Positions 1 to 12,754 of a stretch of DNA of 64,000 nt are shown here, one piece after another (within the stretch, counting starts at the first letter, position 1; each line of letters begins with the position of its first letter). The stretch spans positions 1,488,001 through 1,552,000 of the forward strand of contig NC_064681.1 of NCBI RefSeq assembly GCF_023278565.1, given 5' to 3'. The stretch comes from Colletotrichum lupini. Lineage: Eukaryota > Ascomycota > Sordariomycetes > Glomerellales > Glomerellaceae. The notes beneath the pieces were generated by a model. The model searched no databases. It saw nothing but the letters and a program-made list of their open reading frames with translations, and was not told where the DNA came from. The position numbers and the translations under genes were made by a program.

Positions 1-2
1 CC

Positions 3-1586
3 ATTGCCAGCCTACAGAGCCTTACGTCCGGGGACCGACTCAACAAGTTTGATCCGAAAAGATTCAAGCTCGTGCTCGTCGATGAGGCGCATCACATTGT
101 AGCACCAGGTTACATGCGAGTACTGCGTCACTTCGGACTCGACAGTAAAAAGATGGACTCGCCGTCTTTGGTGGGCGTTTCTGCCACTTTTTCTCGATTT
201 GACGGCCTCAAGTTGGGCGCCGCGATTGACCAGATCGTCTATCATAAGGATTATGTAGATATGATTGGAGACAAGTGGCTCTCAGCTGTCATGTTCACCA
301 CCGTGGAATCGACAGCAGACTTATCTAGGGTCAAGAATGGTGCAAATGGCGATTTCCAGCAGGGAGAACTATCGAGGGCCGTCAATACGGACCAGATCAA
401 CGAAATCACCGTGAGGAGCTGGCTGGCCAAGGCATCCGATCGGAAATCGACTCTGGTCTTTTGCGTCGACCTTGCGCACGTCGCTGGCCTGACGCAAACA
501 TTCCGCAAACACGGCTACGACGCAAGGTTTGTGACAGGAGACACGCACAAAGTCGAGAGAGCCGAGATTCTCGAGGAGTTCCGAAATCGGAAGTTCCCCG
601 TGCTTGTGAATTGCGGAGTCTTCACAGAAGGAACCGACATCCCAAACATCGACTGCGTCATTCTTGCTCGTCCAACACGATCTCGTAACCTTCTGGTGCA
701 GATGATCGGTAGAGGCATGAGGTTACATAAGGGGAAGTCCGACTGCCATGTTATCGACATGGTTTCCAGTCTCCAAACCGGCATCATCACTACACCAACG
801 CTTTTTGGTCTGGATCCGAGCGAGCTGGTTAGCGAAGCGACTACGGCCGATATGGAGAAGATTAAGGACAGGAAAGAAGCAGAGAAGCTTCGTCAGGACC
901 AAGCTTATTCTAATACTCCTGCGCTTCAATCAACTACGCCCACCAGATCGGTCACTTTCACTGACTACGACTCCGTATTTGATCTGATCGAGGACACATC
1001 TGGCGAGCAGCACATACGGGCCATAAGTCAGTACGCGTGGGTCCAAGTCGGCCAAGATAAGTACGTCCTCTGCGCGCCAAACGGATCCTACATTCGACTC
1101 TTCAAAGCCGGCGCCCAGACCAAGACCAGTGACGATGAAAGCAAGGAGCAGCTCCTGTGGCAAGCCGTCGAAATCCGCTCGCTGCCCCCAGGCGTCGCCA
1201 AATCCCCCTACTCCGCGCCTCGCGAGCTCCTCCAAGCAGCAACTTTTGCCGACGCGGTCCACGGTAGCGATAACTACGTCTCCAACTCGGAAACCTACCC
1301 TCACACATTCGTCCAGCGCTGGCAACGCTGGCGCAAGGGCCCGCCCACGCAGGGACAGCTCGACTTTCTTAACAAACTCCGCCTCAAGGAGGAGCCCCTG
1401 ACGGCCGACGACGTAGACAAGGGCAAGGCGACTGATATGATTACCAAGATCAAGCACGGTGCCAAGGGCCGGTTCGCGAGCCTCAAGACGGAGAAGCGGC
1501 GCGTCCAGCGGTCTCACGATAAAAAAGCACAGTTGGAGGCGAGGACGCGGCAGGAAAAGGTCTCTGTTGGACCAGTTGCTTCTTGA
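3..1586 (+). CDS. IRC3: IRC3-like mitochondrial DEAH-box helicase, 3' part
   Basis: C-terminal part of a superfamily 2 helicase whose 5' end lies outside the window; the frame is open from base 3. Visible motifs in order: Walker B/DEAH-type VDEAHH, motif III SATFSR, a helicase C domain with the TGDTHKVERAEIL segment, EGTDIPNID (motif V region) and QMIGRGMRLHKGK (motif VI). In yeast the Irc3 family acts in mitochondria on branched DNA to maintain mtDNA. The C-terminal third is charged and lysine-rich (KGKATDMITKIKHGAKGRF). No intron is needed in the visible part, and the stop is at 1584-1586. The helicase family is certain. IRC3 rather than another organellar DEAH helicase is inferred from motif VI and the C-terminal layout. 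Confidence 0.85.
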   Translation: MASLQSLTSGDRLNKFDPKRFKLVLVDEAHHIVAPGYMRVLRHFGLDSKKMDSPSLVGVSATFSRFDGLKLGAAIDQIVYHKDYVDMIGDKWLSAVMFTTVESTADLSRVKNGANGDFQQGELSRAVNTDQINEITVRSWLAKASDRKSTLVFCVDLAHVAGLTQTFRKHGYDARFVTGDTHKVERAEILEEFRNRKFPVLVNCGVFTEGTDIPNIDCVILARPTRSRNLLVQMIGRGMRLHKGKSDCHVIDMVSSLQTGIITTPTLFGLDPSELVSEATTADMEKIKDRKEAEKLRQDQAYSNTPALQSTTPTRSVTFTDYDSVFDLIEDTSGEQHIRAISQYAWVQVGQDKYVLCAPNGSYIRLFKAGAQTKTSDDESKEQLLWQAVEIRSLPPGVAKSPYSAPRELLQAATFADAVHGSDNYVSNSETYPHTFVQRWQRWRKGPPTQGQLDFLNKLRLKEEPLTADDVDKGKATDMITKIKHGAKGRFASLKTEKRRVQRSHDKKAQLEARTRQEKVSVGPVAS

Positions 1587-2875
1587 TTCGATGTTCTATG
1601 GTTGTGAGACTGGGGACTAGGCTTCTACATGGGTAATCTAGTCGTTGTGAGGTTCGAGGGGGCTGTCTCCTGCTAAGGGGATTGGGGCATGAATCTTGTA
1701 AGATTACAGCTTTTGGAGGGTTATCGTCTGGACCTATGCCGGCGTGCATGTGTAAACCATAGAGCCTTGCAACAGAGAGATTGCAAGACGGGGAAAACTT
1801 GTACAACATTCTTGGGAATATACAATCTGGGGAACATCTGCTGAGACTGACCGACTGTGATGCCCAAAATGTGTGAAGATACGTCCTAGATCGCCATTGC
1901 CAACAGCACTCTGCGTCAGAAAGGTACCATGGGAAGTAAGGGGGTTCGCCAAACCGTTGGCTGTGCATTTGGTCTCAACTTTAAACCGTGGCAGCTGTTT
2001 CGTGCCAGTCGAACGCAACTCATCGATTCAAAGATCGCCTTTCGTGATCCTCTATGTTGAAGTGATAACCTCACAGCTCCAACTGCCATCAACAATTACA
2101 CATCACACAGAATAAGGAACGGTGGTTTGAATGACCATGGGTATCGTTGCATTTCAAGGTCAAACTAAAAAAAGGCCTGCAGGTATCCATACGGTTCCGT
2201 CGTCATCTCCCGCTTGCAGTTCAGTCAGCCGCTGAATCTTGCGCCATACTGGCCTGCCGCCATAACAATTTTCCCTTTCACCGCCTGGCGGACTTGCTGA
2301 GCCAACCCACACACTGAGAGTATAACGGCCTATTTCCATCTCTTCCCAATTGACACTCCTTGCTGGCCTCAGGACCTCGCACGCCCTTACTTTTCAACTC
2401 CTTTGGCGGCAGGAGACAAAATCTTGTGCGGGGCTTGACCTATATTGAATAGATCTGTAGAGGATTGCGAGACCTGGCTGCTGAAATATCAACATCGAGT
2501 TATGGGCGAAACCATGTGACCCCTCGACCTCTCGCTTTTTCGATTCCCCTGTGACCGTGGTCGCCAGGAGCGCTGAATGCATAAACAAACAAAGCCAAAC
2601 CGCAAACAAGGTATCTTTTCTTTTTTGTCCTCCGCCTTTTGACTTCGGGGGTATAAAGAGTGGACGTTAACACGTGCGATAGCGACTATCGAAACCCGCA
2701 AGACTAAGAAACTAAATCAAGTAAAACAAAGTACGATAAGAGCAACAGCAGCAAAGCAAGCAAAACAATAACTTCGGCCGACCGATGCATCGGAAGCAAC
2801 GTTCCGGGGGTATTGTACGCCAGGGTATATCCAGCCGGGGTATTTTGCACGTAGTAGATTTTCTAAGACGGGAAT
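1587..2875. other. Convergent intergenic region between IRC3 and the KH gene
   Basis: About 1.3 kb between two genes whose 3' ends face each other. It should hold both 3' UTRs. Open frames on both strands are short, with no recognisable domain. No RNA gene or repeat was seen. Confidence 0.5.
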
Positions 2876-5800
2876 CTAACGGAAAGGTCCGATGGGACCG
2901 GGGTATCCAGAATTCGTAGAATGAGACGTAGAAGGGCGCCCGCTGTCGCCGGACGCTCGAGTGCTGTGACGTGGCGTAACGTCACCAGGTTGGGGAATGG
3001 TCAGCTTGTCAGAACCATTCCCAATGGGGCGGTGGGCCCATGGGTTGTCGTCGTCTGGAAGATTAACGCCGCTATCGTTCCAGGGGTTTCTGTCCGCATT
3101 GAAGCTGCGGGTAGATTCGATCGAAATAAGAGAAGACTTGGACACATTGCTAGATCCCTTGAAAAAGTTGGCGTGGGTCGAGTGGGAGCTGTTCTTGCGG
3201 CGGTCCAAGAAGGACGAGATGGAGGTCATGCTGCCAGGCTTGCGAAGACGATCAAAGATCGTGCCCCGCTCGCGAGCAACCTCCCCCTCGAAGGCCGCCT
3301 TGGTTGGGGAATCGGCGGCGATGGTGGCCGGAGCATGTTGGAGAAGCTTCGAGTCAAAGTACTGAAGCGAGTCTTCGAATGAATCGGACTTGGGCCGGGG
3401 GATTGAACCCTTCAAAATGGTCACCTCAACGCCAGCAGTAGCAAATTGAGCAAGAAGGAAGTCGATGGCGTCACGCAGGCCGCCGGCATTGTTGCGAGTA
3501 AACGTCCAGCGCAAGGCGAGAGCCGGCAAGCCATCCTCAGAATCAGCATCCTGATGGACAGTGACCTCGACTTCGTACTGCGTCTTCAGTTTCGGAACAA
3601 GATCGTGGGCGAAGCTGGGCGACTCAAGGAACTTGATGAACTCAGGGGTGCGGGTGAGAACCAACTCATGGTTGTCAGGAACCATGCCCTAGACAGAGTG
3701 TTAGTATGAGAGATCCAACGGCAAAGGTCTCAAGTGGGCGTACCAAAAATTCATCGACGCAATGAGGCACCTGCCACTGTGGGCCAGTCACCGTGACCTC
3801 ATCGCTAGCCTGCTCAGTGCTAGGGAACACAATCTTGCAGTTGTATTTGCCCTCGAGCTCGTCAATCTCACCGAGACGAGCCAAGAGCTGACGATGATAC
3901 AGGCGGTCAACATTGACGATCTGCGAGGTATACTCGGAGTCCTAGAGGGAATCGATTAGCTTGGCGATTAGGCGTACTGATATGGTCAACTTACGGCTCT
4001 GTCGACCATTTCCAGAATCTCGTTCTTAACAGCATCGAGATTCTGGGCGTTCCTGGCTGGAGTGCGGCAAATAACGTTGTCGACCTTCACGTCGTCATCC
4101 TCACGGCCCATTCCTCCGCGGTCCATGGCGTTGGAGAACTTGACAAACACAGAGTGCTTCTTCATGATGCGCTGGATATGCTGTCCTCCAATGCCGATAA
4201 TTCGCTTGTGGTACTGATCGGGAACGTGGAAGGAGATGGAAGCAGGCATCTCCTGTTCGACAAGCGTGAGCCCCTGCTTCATTGAGTCGTAGCTGGCAGC
4301 CATGACATCAATGTTGAAGTTATACTCGTTGAAGCCATCGAAAATAATCTGTACACTGCTCTGACCCATGATTTTATTAATCTTGCCATTTTTCTTGCCA
4401 CTCACGAATTCCTTGTGCTCGTTGGCGAGTTCAATCTTGACGCGAATCTGGTACTGGGACTGGACAAGGAACTTGATCTCAGACATGACCATCAAGGCGG
4501 CCTTTACGGCATCATCAGAACCGGTGATTGAGAAGTTCATCTTGTCGAAGGATAAATCGGCATCCGAGTTGGCACAAACATCACCAAGCATAGTTCTGAC
4601 GTCGGCGGGGTTCGGAAGCTGGCGGCTGTCGGGCTGTTGGATCCACCATGCTGCGCTGTAGAACTGTCCGGCCTGTAGAGTATCATTAGGTTTGGGTGTT
4701 CGTCGTGTTCTCTTGCATTACTTACCAGGGCCATGACCTCGCGGACGGTGCGCTCAACATGCAATCCTTCGCTTCCCTGGACACGAACCATGTTGCGCTG
4801 GCTTGCCAGAGGAGGGAACAAGATGTAGGTGCCATTGGCTTCAAGGATCTTGCGAACTTTATCGAGACGGGTAAGCAAGACACTGTCAATTTTGGCCGGC
4901 GAAATGGTGACATCCTTCATGTACAAACGGATGCGGGAAACGGTCTCGTGAAGCTTCTGCTTGGCAAGCTCAATGGCCTGAGGGCTCTCGCCCGTGATGA
5001 AGATGTCTGTAGGGTCACGGCGGCTTGCTCCAGGCGGGCAGTATCGGTACATCTGGGAGAAAGGAGGCGGGAAGTAGATGGCAGTGCCAGTCGACGACTC
5101 AATGAGCTTGATGTTCTTTCGGTGGCGGCCGCACACAAGCTGGTGAATCGACAGGTCAAGCTTGGTGGCATCGACAACTCGGCCGAGCTTCACTACGGTT
5201 AGCGAAGTGAGACAAAATTATGCTGTTGATTGGCCAAGCTTACCAGAGTGTCAATTTGGATAAGCACACGGGCCTTTGCATGCTCGACGGAGAGAATATC
5301 ACCGTAGATGGCTACTCGCCATCTTTGGTCTACACGCATCTCGGCATCACCCGTCATGCCATCAACCACGGGTGTCAATTTGGGTCCTAGCAAGAAAATG
5401 TCGACCCCGCAGTACTTGGAGATGTAATCCAAGGTGTCCGTCACTTGCTGCTTCAAGGCACCAGCGGTCAGGTCACAGACAAGGTGGCCCTCAACATCAA
5501 CAGTCGTACAACGCTAGATTGACACGGGTTAATCAACGGCCCAACAAGCCCATCCGTATATGCAAAACCTACCAAGACAGTCTGGTTGTCGTTCAAAATC
5601 GTCTCCCTGCTCTTGTTGACCATTTCCGGAGTTCCCGACAGGCACACAGTAGTGACCTGCTGCCCCTTTGCATTCTTGGGGGTCGTTGAGATGACATGAG
5701 CCTCGATCTGGAAAGGGCCGTTGGTGATGTCCTTGCAGACCTTGCGCAGGTTGGCAAGATTCTGGGTGTGGACAGGCAGCTCGTGAACCTGGACGTCGTC

Positions 5801-6085
5801 GGCGACGTCCTCGGGGTGGGTCCAGCGCAAAACGGCATCGTCAGTAGCGTGAAGGATATCCTCAGTGTTGGGACCGGCGAGGTCGGAGGCGAATGGCACA
5901 TTGAAGGAATAGTGAATGATTGGCGTCGGAGCATCGAGAGGCTGAGGCGAGCTTATTGAAGCAGCCTGTTGAGGAACTGTATCTCTTCTCGGGTTCATGG
6001 GGTTCATGGGCATGTTGGGACGACCCATTCCAAAGTTGGGGCTCATCCTCTCGGACCAGTGACGCATGTTTGCCAGTTTGTTCAT
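2876..6085 (-). CDS. Multi-KH-domain RNA-binding protein
   Basis: Six exons read on the minus strand: 6085-5573, 5513-5244, 5187-4726, 4672-3995, 3941-3744 and 3688-2876. All introns are phase 0 and 53-59 nt long. The product is about 977 aa. KH-like folds are visible from their GxxG loops and flanking I/V pattern: IIGIGGQHIQRIMKK in exon 4 is the clearest, with degenerate copies around NKIMGQSSVQIIF and RKNIKLIESSTG. The C-terminal 100 residues are Ser/Pro/Asn-rich and look disordered. The family (fungal proteins resembling yeast YLL032C) binds RNA; its targets are unknown. The start is MNKLAN at 6085; the frame runs open to 6175, but the next ATG at 6067 is also possible. The third exon joins at a GAAG acceptor because the nearer TAG acceptor would give an immediate stop. 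The 5' flank is strongly pyrimidine-rich on the coding strand. Confidence 0.85.
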
Positions 6086-9000
6086 ATTGCGAGCTCGCAG
6101 AGACAGTCGTGGGGACAGGGAGGGGAGGAGGCCACAGAACCGGACCGCGAACGACAATTGAGGGTATCGAAACACACGAAGGGGGGCAGGGCAAAGGAGA
6201 AAAAAGGAAAAGGGGGGATGAAGAAAAAAAAAGAAGAGGTGTCGCTTCTCGAAGCTCTCTCTCAGACTCGGTGAAGGGTCTGTAGAGAGAAGATTGCTGG
6301 AGAGAAGAAGATGTGTTGGATGGGTGTGTGAGAGTGGAAGAACTCAAGAGAAGAGGAGTCGAGAGATTCAGAATGCAGCGAAAGATGGTCATAGGTGCCC
6401 GTGGTGGTCAAGGCCGCACTGCAGCAGGCCCAGGCCAGACTAAGCAAGGCATGGCATGCCATGGCAAGGTGGTCCGGCCACTCCCAGTTCCCCGTCCCAG
6501 TCCCAGTCCCAGTCCTAGGTCAGGGCTCCACTTTGGCGGCCAACCAGCCAGTTCCTCGACTTTTAGTGGTGTGTGGCCCCTCTCACTAACAGGACACAAG
6601 GGCTCCTCCCTCCTCCAGTCCCAGATGTTCCCCGTCTCAATACGTAGGTACATGCAGAGGTACATCCGCGGCGGCGCTAATGTCGCGGTAACGCGAGGTA
6701 TCTTCCCATACCCACCCTATCTTTGGGCCCACGGACGCCGGACACTGAGGTGGTACATGCTGAACGGGGCCCCTGTTGAACTGAAAGTGTGCCAGTCTCG
6801 ATTCCCTCCAGGCGAGGGGCCACTAAACTTTCCCCCAGCGAAACCACCAAACCATCCACACAGCCCACCAGCCAGGGCACATCACCTCACACATCGGTCA
6901 CAAGATAGATTGAGCGCAGATCTGGTCCAGCAAGACCCTTAACTCAGTTCATCTCGGGCTTTTCGTGTCCTGTACCTACCTTACTGTACGGATTCATTAC
7001 TCGGGGAGCTTGGCTGTAGAAGCTGCTCAGGTTCCGGATAGCAACACTGTCTGTGGAGGGGCAATGGAAGAAGCACAAGGTTGCTACCACCACCAAAGAA
7101 TGAGATACTTGAACTCACAAGTTGCCGTCAGCATGCCATTTGCTAGCCACGCATGGAGTGAGGAGTGTGATGTTTCTTCCTGCACTCAACGGCCCCCAGG
7201 TACTTATTACCTTAGTTATTCTCAACCAAGTCTTGGTAAGGTACCTCCGGCAGGTAGCTAAGTGACACCCTTGGAGGATGTACCCACACACGGCACACCC
7301 TTGCATTTGGGATTCGCTCACTCATAGCGGCCGCAGTCCATTGAGCTGTTGTCACGACGTGGTAAAGTGTGTGACAGGGCAGGGACTGTCAAGGTCGACG
7401 GGAGTGGGCCGATGCCGTCGGGGCCCGGCCAAACCGGCGGGATGTAGCTCTGAGCATTCTCTTCTGCGAAAAGGAACCTCCCCTCTGTTAGTGCAGCCCT
7501 GCCTCAGCTTCCTTGCACATCCTCCACTTCTCCTCATTCCACCTTCTTCCACCACCCAAGACTAAGAAATTCCGACAGAAATTCAAGACTGGCGTAGGCG
7601 TATTCTGCAGGTTCAACATCGCACCTCGCAACTTCACATTACCACAGAATATTACACTATACCAAGACTTTCAAATTGAACAACTGCTCAGTGCTTTAAC
7701 ATCTCTACGAAAAACTGGAGTCTCCCATGTATCGAGCTTTGGGGAATTGGGAATGCCAAGGTGCGACCCGGCTCCTTACCTCCGTCCGCCATCCCCCGCT
7801 ACTTTACCTTAGCTCGCCAGGTAATATGTGCGTTGCCGGCGAAGCATCGGAGTCTTGAGTGGTTGATGATGGAAAGCGCGACATTGCAATATTTGAAGCA
7901 CGTTCATCTTGCGGCAGCTAAAACATTGAAGCTTCCCGGGTACTAAACCGTCGTCATGCATGTACGGTGTGCTTTACTCTCATACGCACCCGGTCTGCAT
8001 GCCACGCGCTGAGTACCATTTCAGAGGCACATATCAGAGACATGCGTGCAGACCTTCTTAACACGAGCGAGAGGAAGCTTCCGACTAGGGGCTGCCGTCC
8101 CGTAACGCAACGCAAACGAGGGAACCCGAGCAAATTATCCTCTACAACCAGAGTAGAGCGACAATAACGCGTAAACAACCTTGAAGAGCGAGGATGCGGC
8201 TTACGACAGGTAGGTCATTCGGTTGCAGGCATCCAGGGCCCCGAGTCTGGTCCGCCGGTACGCGTACGAGCAATAAGGCTGTGTCCAACTACCTATGCCA
8301 TCTCTTCAGGTCTGTGTACGGTAAGCCATGTCCGATGTCCGGTGATGTCTTCTGAATGTCTACCTGACCTTCAGGTGAGATCCCTAATTCCCAAACCCTG
8401 TCCAGGTACCTACCGGGCTTACTTTGCCCTGGACGCAAACAAGCTCACTTACCTTGTATTTGGAGAGCGAGCAGTCAATATCGCAATCTCCCCATCCTCA
8501 AGCACAGCCTCAGGGGGACTCCCCAACTGACGTATTGCTCCTACCGCTCGGAGACAACAAGGGTCCCGAAGCCGCCACTGGCAGCCAGGCATTTTTCATG
8601 TCAATGGCCGACTCACTGAGCAATAATCAAAAAGCGCAACGGATGAGCAGAAATGCTTGAGAAAAGGGAGCTTCATAAAGGCCTGGTATGTTGTTGCTTC
8701 GAGAGGAACGCCCAGGCCTTGGTCTGCGCTCCTTCCGCATCACCTTAGTAAGGGACTCGGGAAACGTGACCTGGACGGGCCCGCGGGTACTCGGAAGGCC
8801 GGCCGATACAGATGTACTTTCAAGTACATGTCGCTAGATGATGAGCGGGAAAGCACTTTCGACTACACCAACCACTCCCGAACACCCAAGCCCTTAGTCC
8901 AGCTCCAGCACTGGCCACCACTCTCATGTAGGTACACCTACTAAGAAGCGGCGTGCGGCGTGCCTGGACAGGAATGGAACTTGTCAAGCGGCGAGCCCAG

Positions 9001-12000
9001 ACCAACAGCGGGCTATCAGATGCTGCTCTACATACGAGAGCCTCCCAGCGGGACATACTCTTCTTGTACTTCTCCTCGTCCGGAGAGATATGCAAATACC
9101 AACGAGGCAAGCAACATTGGACGGACAGGCGTCATTTTCAGCGCTTCTTGAGCCAGGCAAGTTTCTTGGCTCCTCACCTTGAGGTCAGAGGCCTGAGAAT
9201 GGGATAACTTCCCTATCTGTACTTACTTGAGCTTCGTCAGAAGCTCGATCACAGACTAGGATTTTGTCTGGCTGATTAGGGTCTAGCAAACGCCCCACCT
9301 ACTCACATTCACGCTCTCTCGAGTCCCCAGTCTTCAGTCGCCAGCGCGTTGCACTGCCCACCGCCCACGGTCGATGAGACCCTCCCTCGTTTCGCTCAGG
9401 CGATCCTGAATTCCTAGTGCTGGGCACGCGACTGACAGCCAACATGGGTCGATCTCTGCTGCCTGTCCCATCATATACTGCGCGTCGTTGCGGGATGCAT
9501 CATCGAACGCCTAGGTCTTTGTCAACTTCATGTCCACGCATAGCTTGAAGCCAAGAACGGCACATGAGTACCGCAGACCGAATACTGCAAAACACAGCTT
9601 TCATTACCATCTGCGGGAGGCTACGACTCGAGTCACCACCAGGCCAGCACAAGTTGTTATGGACGTTGCTTGTTCTCATTGGCTTGTCATCGTCGTCATG
9701 ATATCAGTGTGGTCAGCGTTTCTGCCGCATCCTAACCCAAAGGCAACCCTTGCGGAACCTAACGCAGTCTGGTGTGAGGCTGACAAAGATTCCTATTGTC
9801 CTCATTCTCCAACATCGAACACCAACTTATATGGCCCGGGAGCAATGCAGGTCTGTTAACCGGTGACGAGCAGACCCGGCTTCTCACTAGCCGGCAGTCG
9901 TGTTACCAGCGCTTAGTCGGGCGACTTCTGACCGCCGTTGAGCCACCCACAACGTTGACTTTTCCAGCATATTTCAACAATCTTCATCTTCGTGATAGTA
10001 GTCCGTTCAAAATATAGGTTACTTCAGCACGCTCCCGACTCAAGTCCCGACGATTTTGGTATCGACTACTGCTTTTACTCAAGAATGCAACCCCCTTCCT
10101 TGCTGCATGTCCCATCTGGAAAGAGAAAATCGGCCGGGTGCAACAAAACGAACACCGCGACTTCCCAAACGGTCACTCCCCGACGTGTTGGAGCTTCAAC
10201 TGAACTTTCGCATTTTGCCTTGAGGTTGGCCAACATCCCTGAACCCATGGACCAACGCCTTCCGCTTTGCGTCTCAAATACTAGGCGTGGCGTAAGGGAG
10301 CTCGAGCCTCGAGCGAAGGCTTCCCGAATCCCACCACGCCATTCATCCACGGACCACAGCCGTCTTCTGGCCAGTTACGGTCACGGAGAATTGGTCGTCT
10401 TCTGCTCCAATTCTTTGGCTCTTTGATAGGGCTACATCGGCGCGCCGGCACTTCACAGTGTAGTCCTGGCCAGGGCACTAGTCATTGGCTTCACTTGTTG
10501 CCCTCTACCATCGCTGGGGGTGATTCTTTCACTACTACATACTACAGGACATTACGACCTCGAACGCCATGTACAGCGGCGTGGCTTGATGAGGGCAACT
10601 GACACATGTCAAGCAAACACCACCACGAGGGGTTAGGGCTTCCCTCGTAGACCAGAGAAAACCTGGTCCTGTCTTAGACGCTTACCCTCGATGATGTTCC
10701 CGAGACAGGGAAGATGCCTTTAAGTGTATCGTCGCCTGGAAACAGGACCAGGCACTGGTACGAGTGTGGTTGCTTGATCTGCATCCAGCGAAAAAAAGAA
10801 GGTGCCCGCGCTCTACCCACAGAGGGCCGACTGCAGATGTGCGTCCCCCCTGGCGAATAGACTCGCAGAAGACGGTTACTACGCCCGCTCGAATGTGCGT
10901 TGGTTCCTGGTGCCGCCCAACGTTAGCACTGGAAAAGCACCTGATCAGTTTTGATGAGAGGTCGGACTGGGCCCCTTTCAACGCCGATATGCAACGCGAA
11001 CCCGGCCTTGACCAAACCACCAAACTAGCCGCCGTTCTCGCCGTCTAGCCTGGAGAAGGGGACATGTCGATCGATGATCCTGGAATGAACGTTTCAACCT
11101 CGAACTGTTCCTCCACACACCGGCACTCGGACCAAGAAAAATAAGTGCAACGACGAGCCATGCTGGTGTTCTCTGGGGGCGTCCTGGGAGCCAACCTGGC
11201 TGGCGAAATATGACTGACAAACCTTCTCTGGACGAGGCGCGCTGGTCTACGGTCACAAACGTTTTTCTTTGCACCTATCCATACGGAGCGAGCAGTACCC
11301 TGATGCAAGGGCTACGACGCCGAACACGTTCGTGTGCCGGACCCGCCGGAAGACGCATGTTGGGCAATGGGCCGTGGTTTAGAGTGTGCATCGGTAGTGT
11401 TGACCCCTCCCATGGATGATGTTTCCCTTTCTTTCCCCTGCCACCTTCTGAAGCGTCCCTCGCTATCAGTTTATCAAAGCAGCTAATCAAACAAAACCGG
11501 CTTTTGCTGGGTCGTGTATCTACGTTTGACCAACAGCACTTTGCGAGAAAAGAGGAAGAGACAGACGGCAGAATTTTAGACTTTGTCAGATCCGCCCACT
11601 AGAAGATCTCTGACCAACCCAACTTTGGCACGAAAGGGAATATGCCTCAGTCTCGCATATAGCGGAATCCACTCTCCATGCTTCGGTTGACTTTTTTTTT
11701 TTTCCATCTTTCGCAGTACGGATACAGTATTCCTTTTCTCCATGTACAGTCATCACCAGTGTTGCTTCTGCGGATACAGATCTTCGTTGAGCCCCCCACC
11801 CCCCACCCACATATAACACGAACTTGAAGCGCGGGAAACCCGACAGGTATTACTCTGAGCGAGGTTCGCAATGACTTCATAGAAACCCCGCTGGGCGTTG
11901 TTTCTTCTCCGTGGTGTTGCTATATCCCCTTAGGTAAAAAAGCAACTGGAGTCCTACTTGACGGGTCCTAAGTCCGCTTCTTTATGTACCGAATCGTGCC

Positions 12001-12754
12001 TCTCCCTTCGAGCCTACCTAAAAGGATAGCCCTCATGGTGACCATCACTTTTTGTGTCCTGACTTGAGCGAACGGACATAATAGTCCGGGTGCTGAGAGC
12101 GGAAACATAGTCACAAAGGTCAAGCAAGTGCAAGGACGAGGTAAATTGGAAAACGGAAAGAAATCTACAGACGACGCTCCGAGAGCCCCAAAGTCCGTGC
12201 TCGTTTGTGCAAAGTCCATCCTTTTTCTACAGTACCTTTCCATTGACTGGGGAAACTCAATCGTTGTGATGTCGTCCTTTCTTTCACCTTTCTCATGAGG
12301 CAAAGGATAAACTTCGTCACGATTTGGGTTTATTCGCCGAGACCTAGTCACTTATGCGACGCTGTCTCGTGTTTTCTAGATAGTTTCCTTCTTGGATCTC
12401 TACCTCGCTCATTCTTCCCAAATGTCTCGTACGGACATTTTCATCTTGTTCCACACTGGGCAAATCACCGGAAGGTGAAAGACATAGACTGAATGACTGC
12501 AAGTGGATTTTGCTGATTATAAAACGTACACGCAGTGCTGCTGATTACCGCTAGTGACTAGGTATTCACTACCATTCCCCTCCATCCGGTTGTTCTTTGC
12601 CGAAACTCCGTCCCATCAATAAAGACTTTTTAATCCTTCCCCCCTAAAGAAGAGTTCCGAAAGCTGTTTCCCAGCTTTCTCCGACGCCAATCCGCCAATT
12701 CCGATACCGCATAATAAAGCCTGTCTCATATCGAGACCAAAAGCTCGACGTTCT
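6086..12754. other. 6.7-kb stretch without a recognisable gene
   Basis: Nearly balanced base composition, unlike the AT-rich island at 34 kb. It begins with the KH gene's 5' flank, including a short CCCAGT-type repeat near 6496-6515. Many open frames of 60-140 codons occur on both strands, but none has a recognisable domain, signal peptide plus fold, or paired splice signals. Two AGGTACCT palindromes lie at 7239 and 8404. It may hold long non-coding transcripts or decayed sequence. Confidence 0.45.

Noticed and set aside
930..1517. 195-codon open frame antisense to the helicase
   Set aside because: Shadow of the helicase coding strand with no domain.
3400..3415. tRNA-like B-box (GGTTCAATCCC on minus)
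   Set aside because: It lies inside a coding exon of the KH gene, with no A box or cloverleaf around it.
6313..6942. 209-codon open frame upstream of the KH gene
   Set aside because: Pro/Arg-rich translation of a simple CCCAGT-type and pyrimidine-rich promoter region; no domain.
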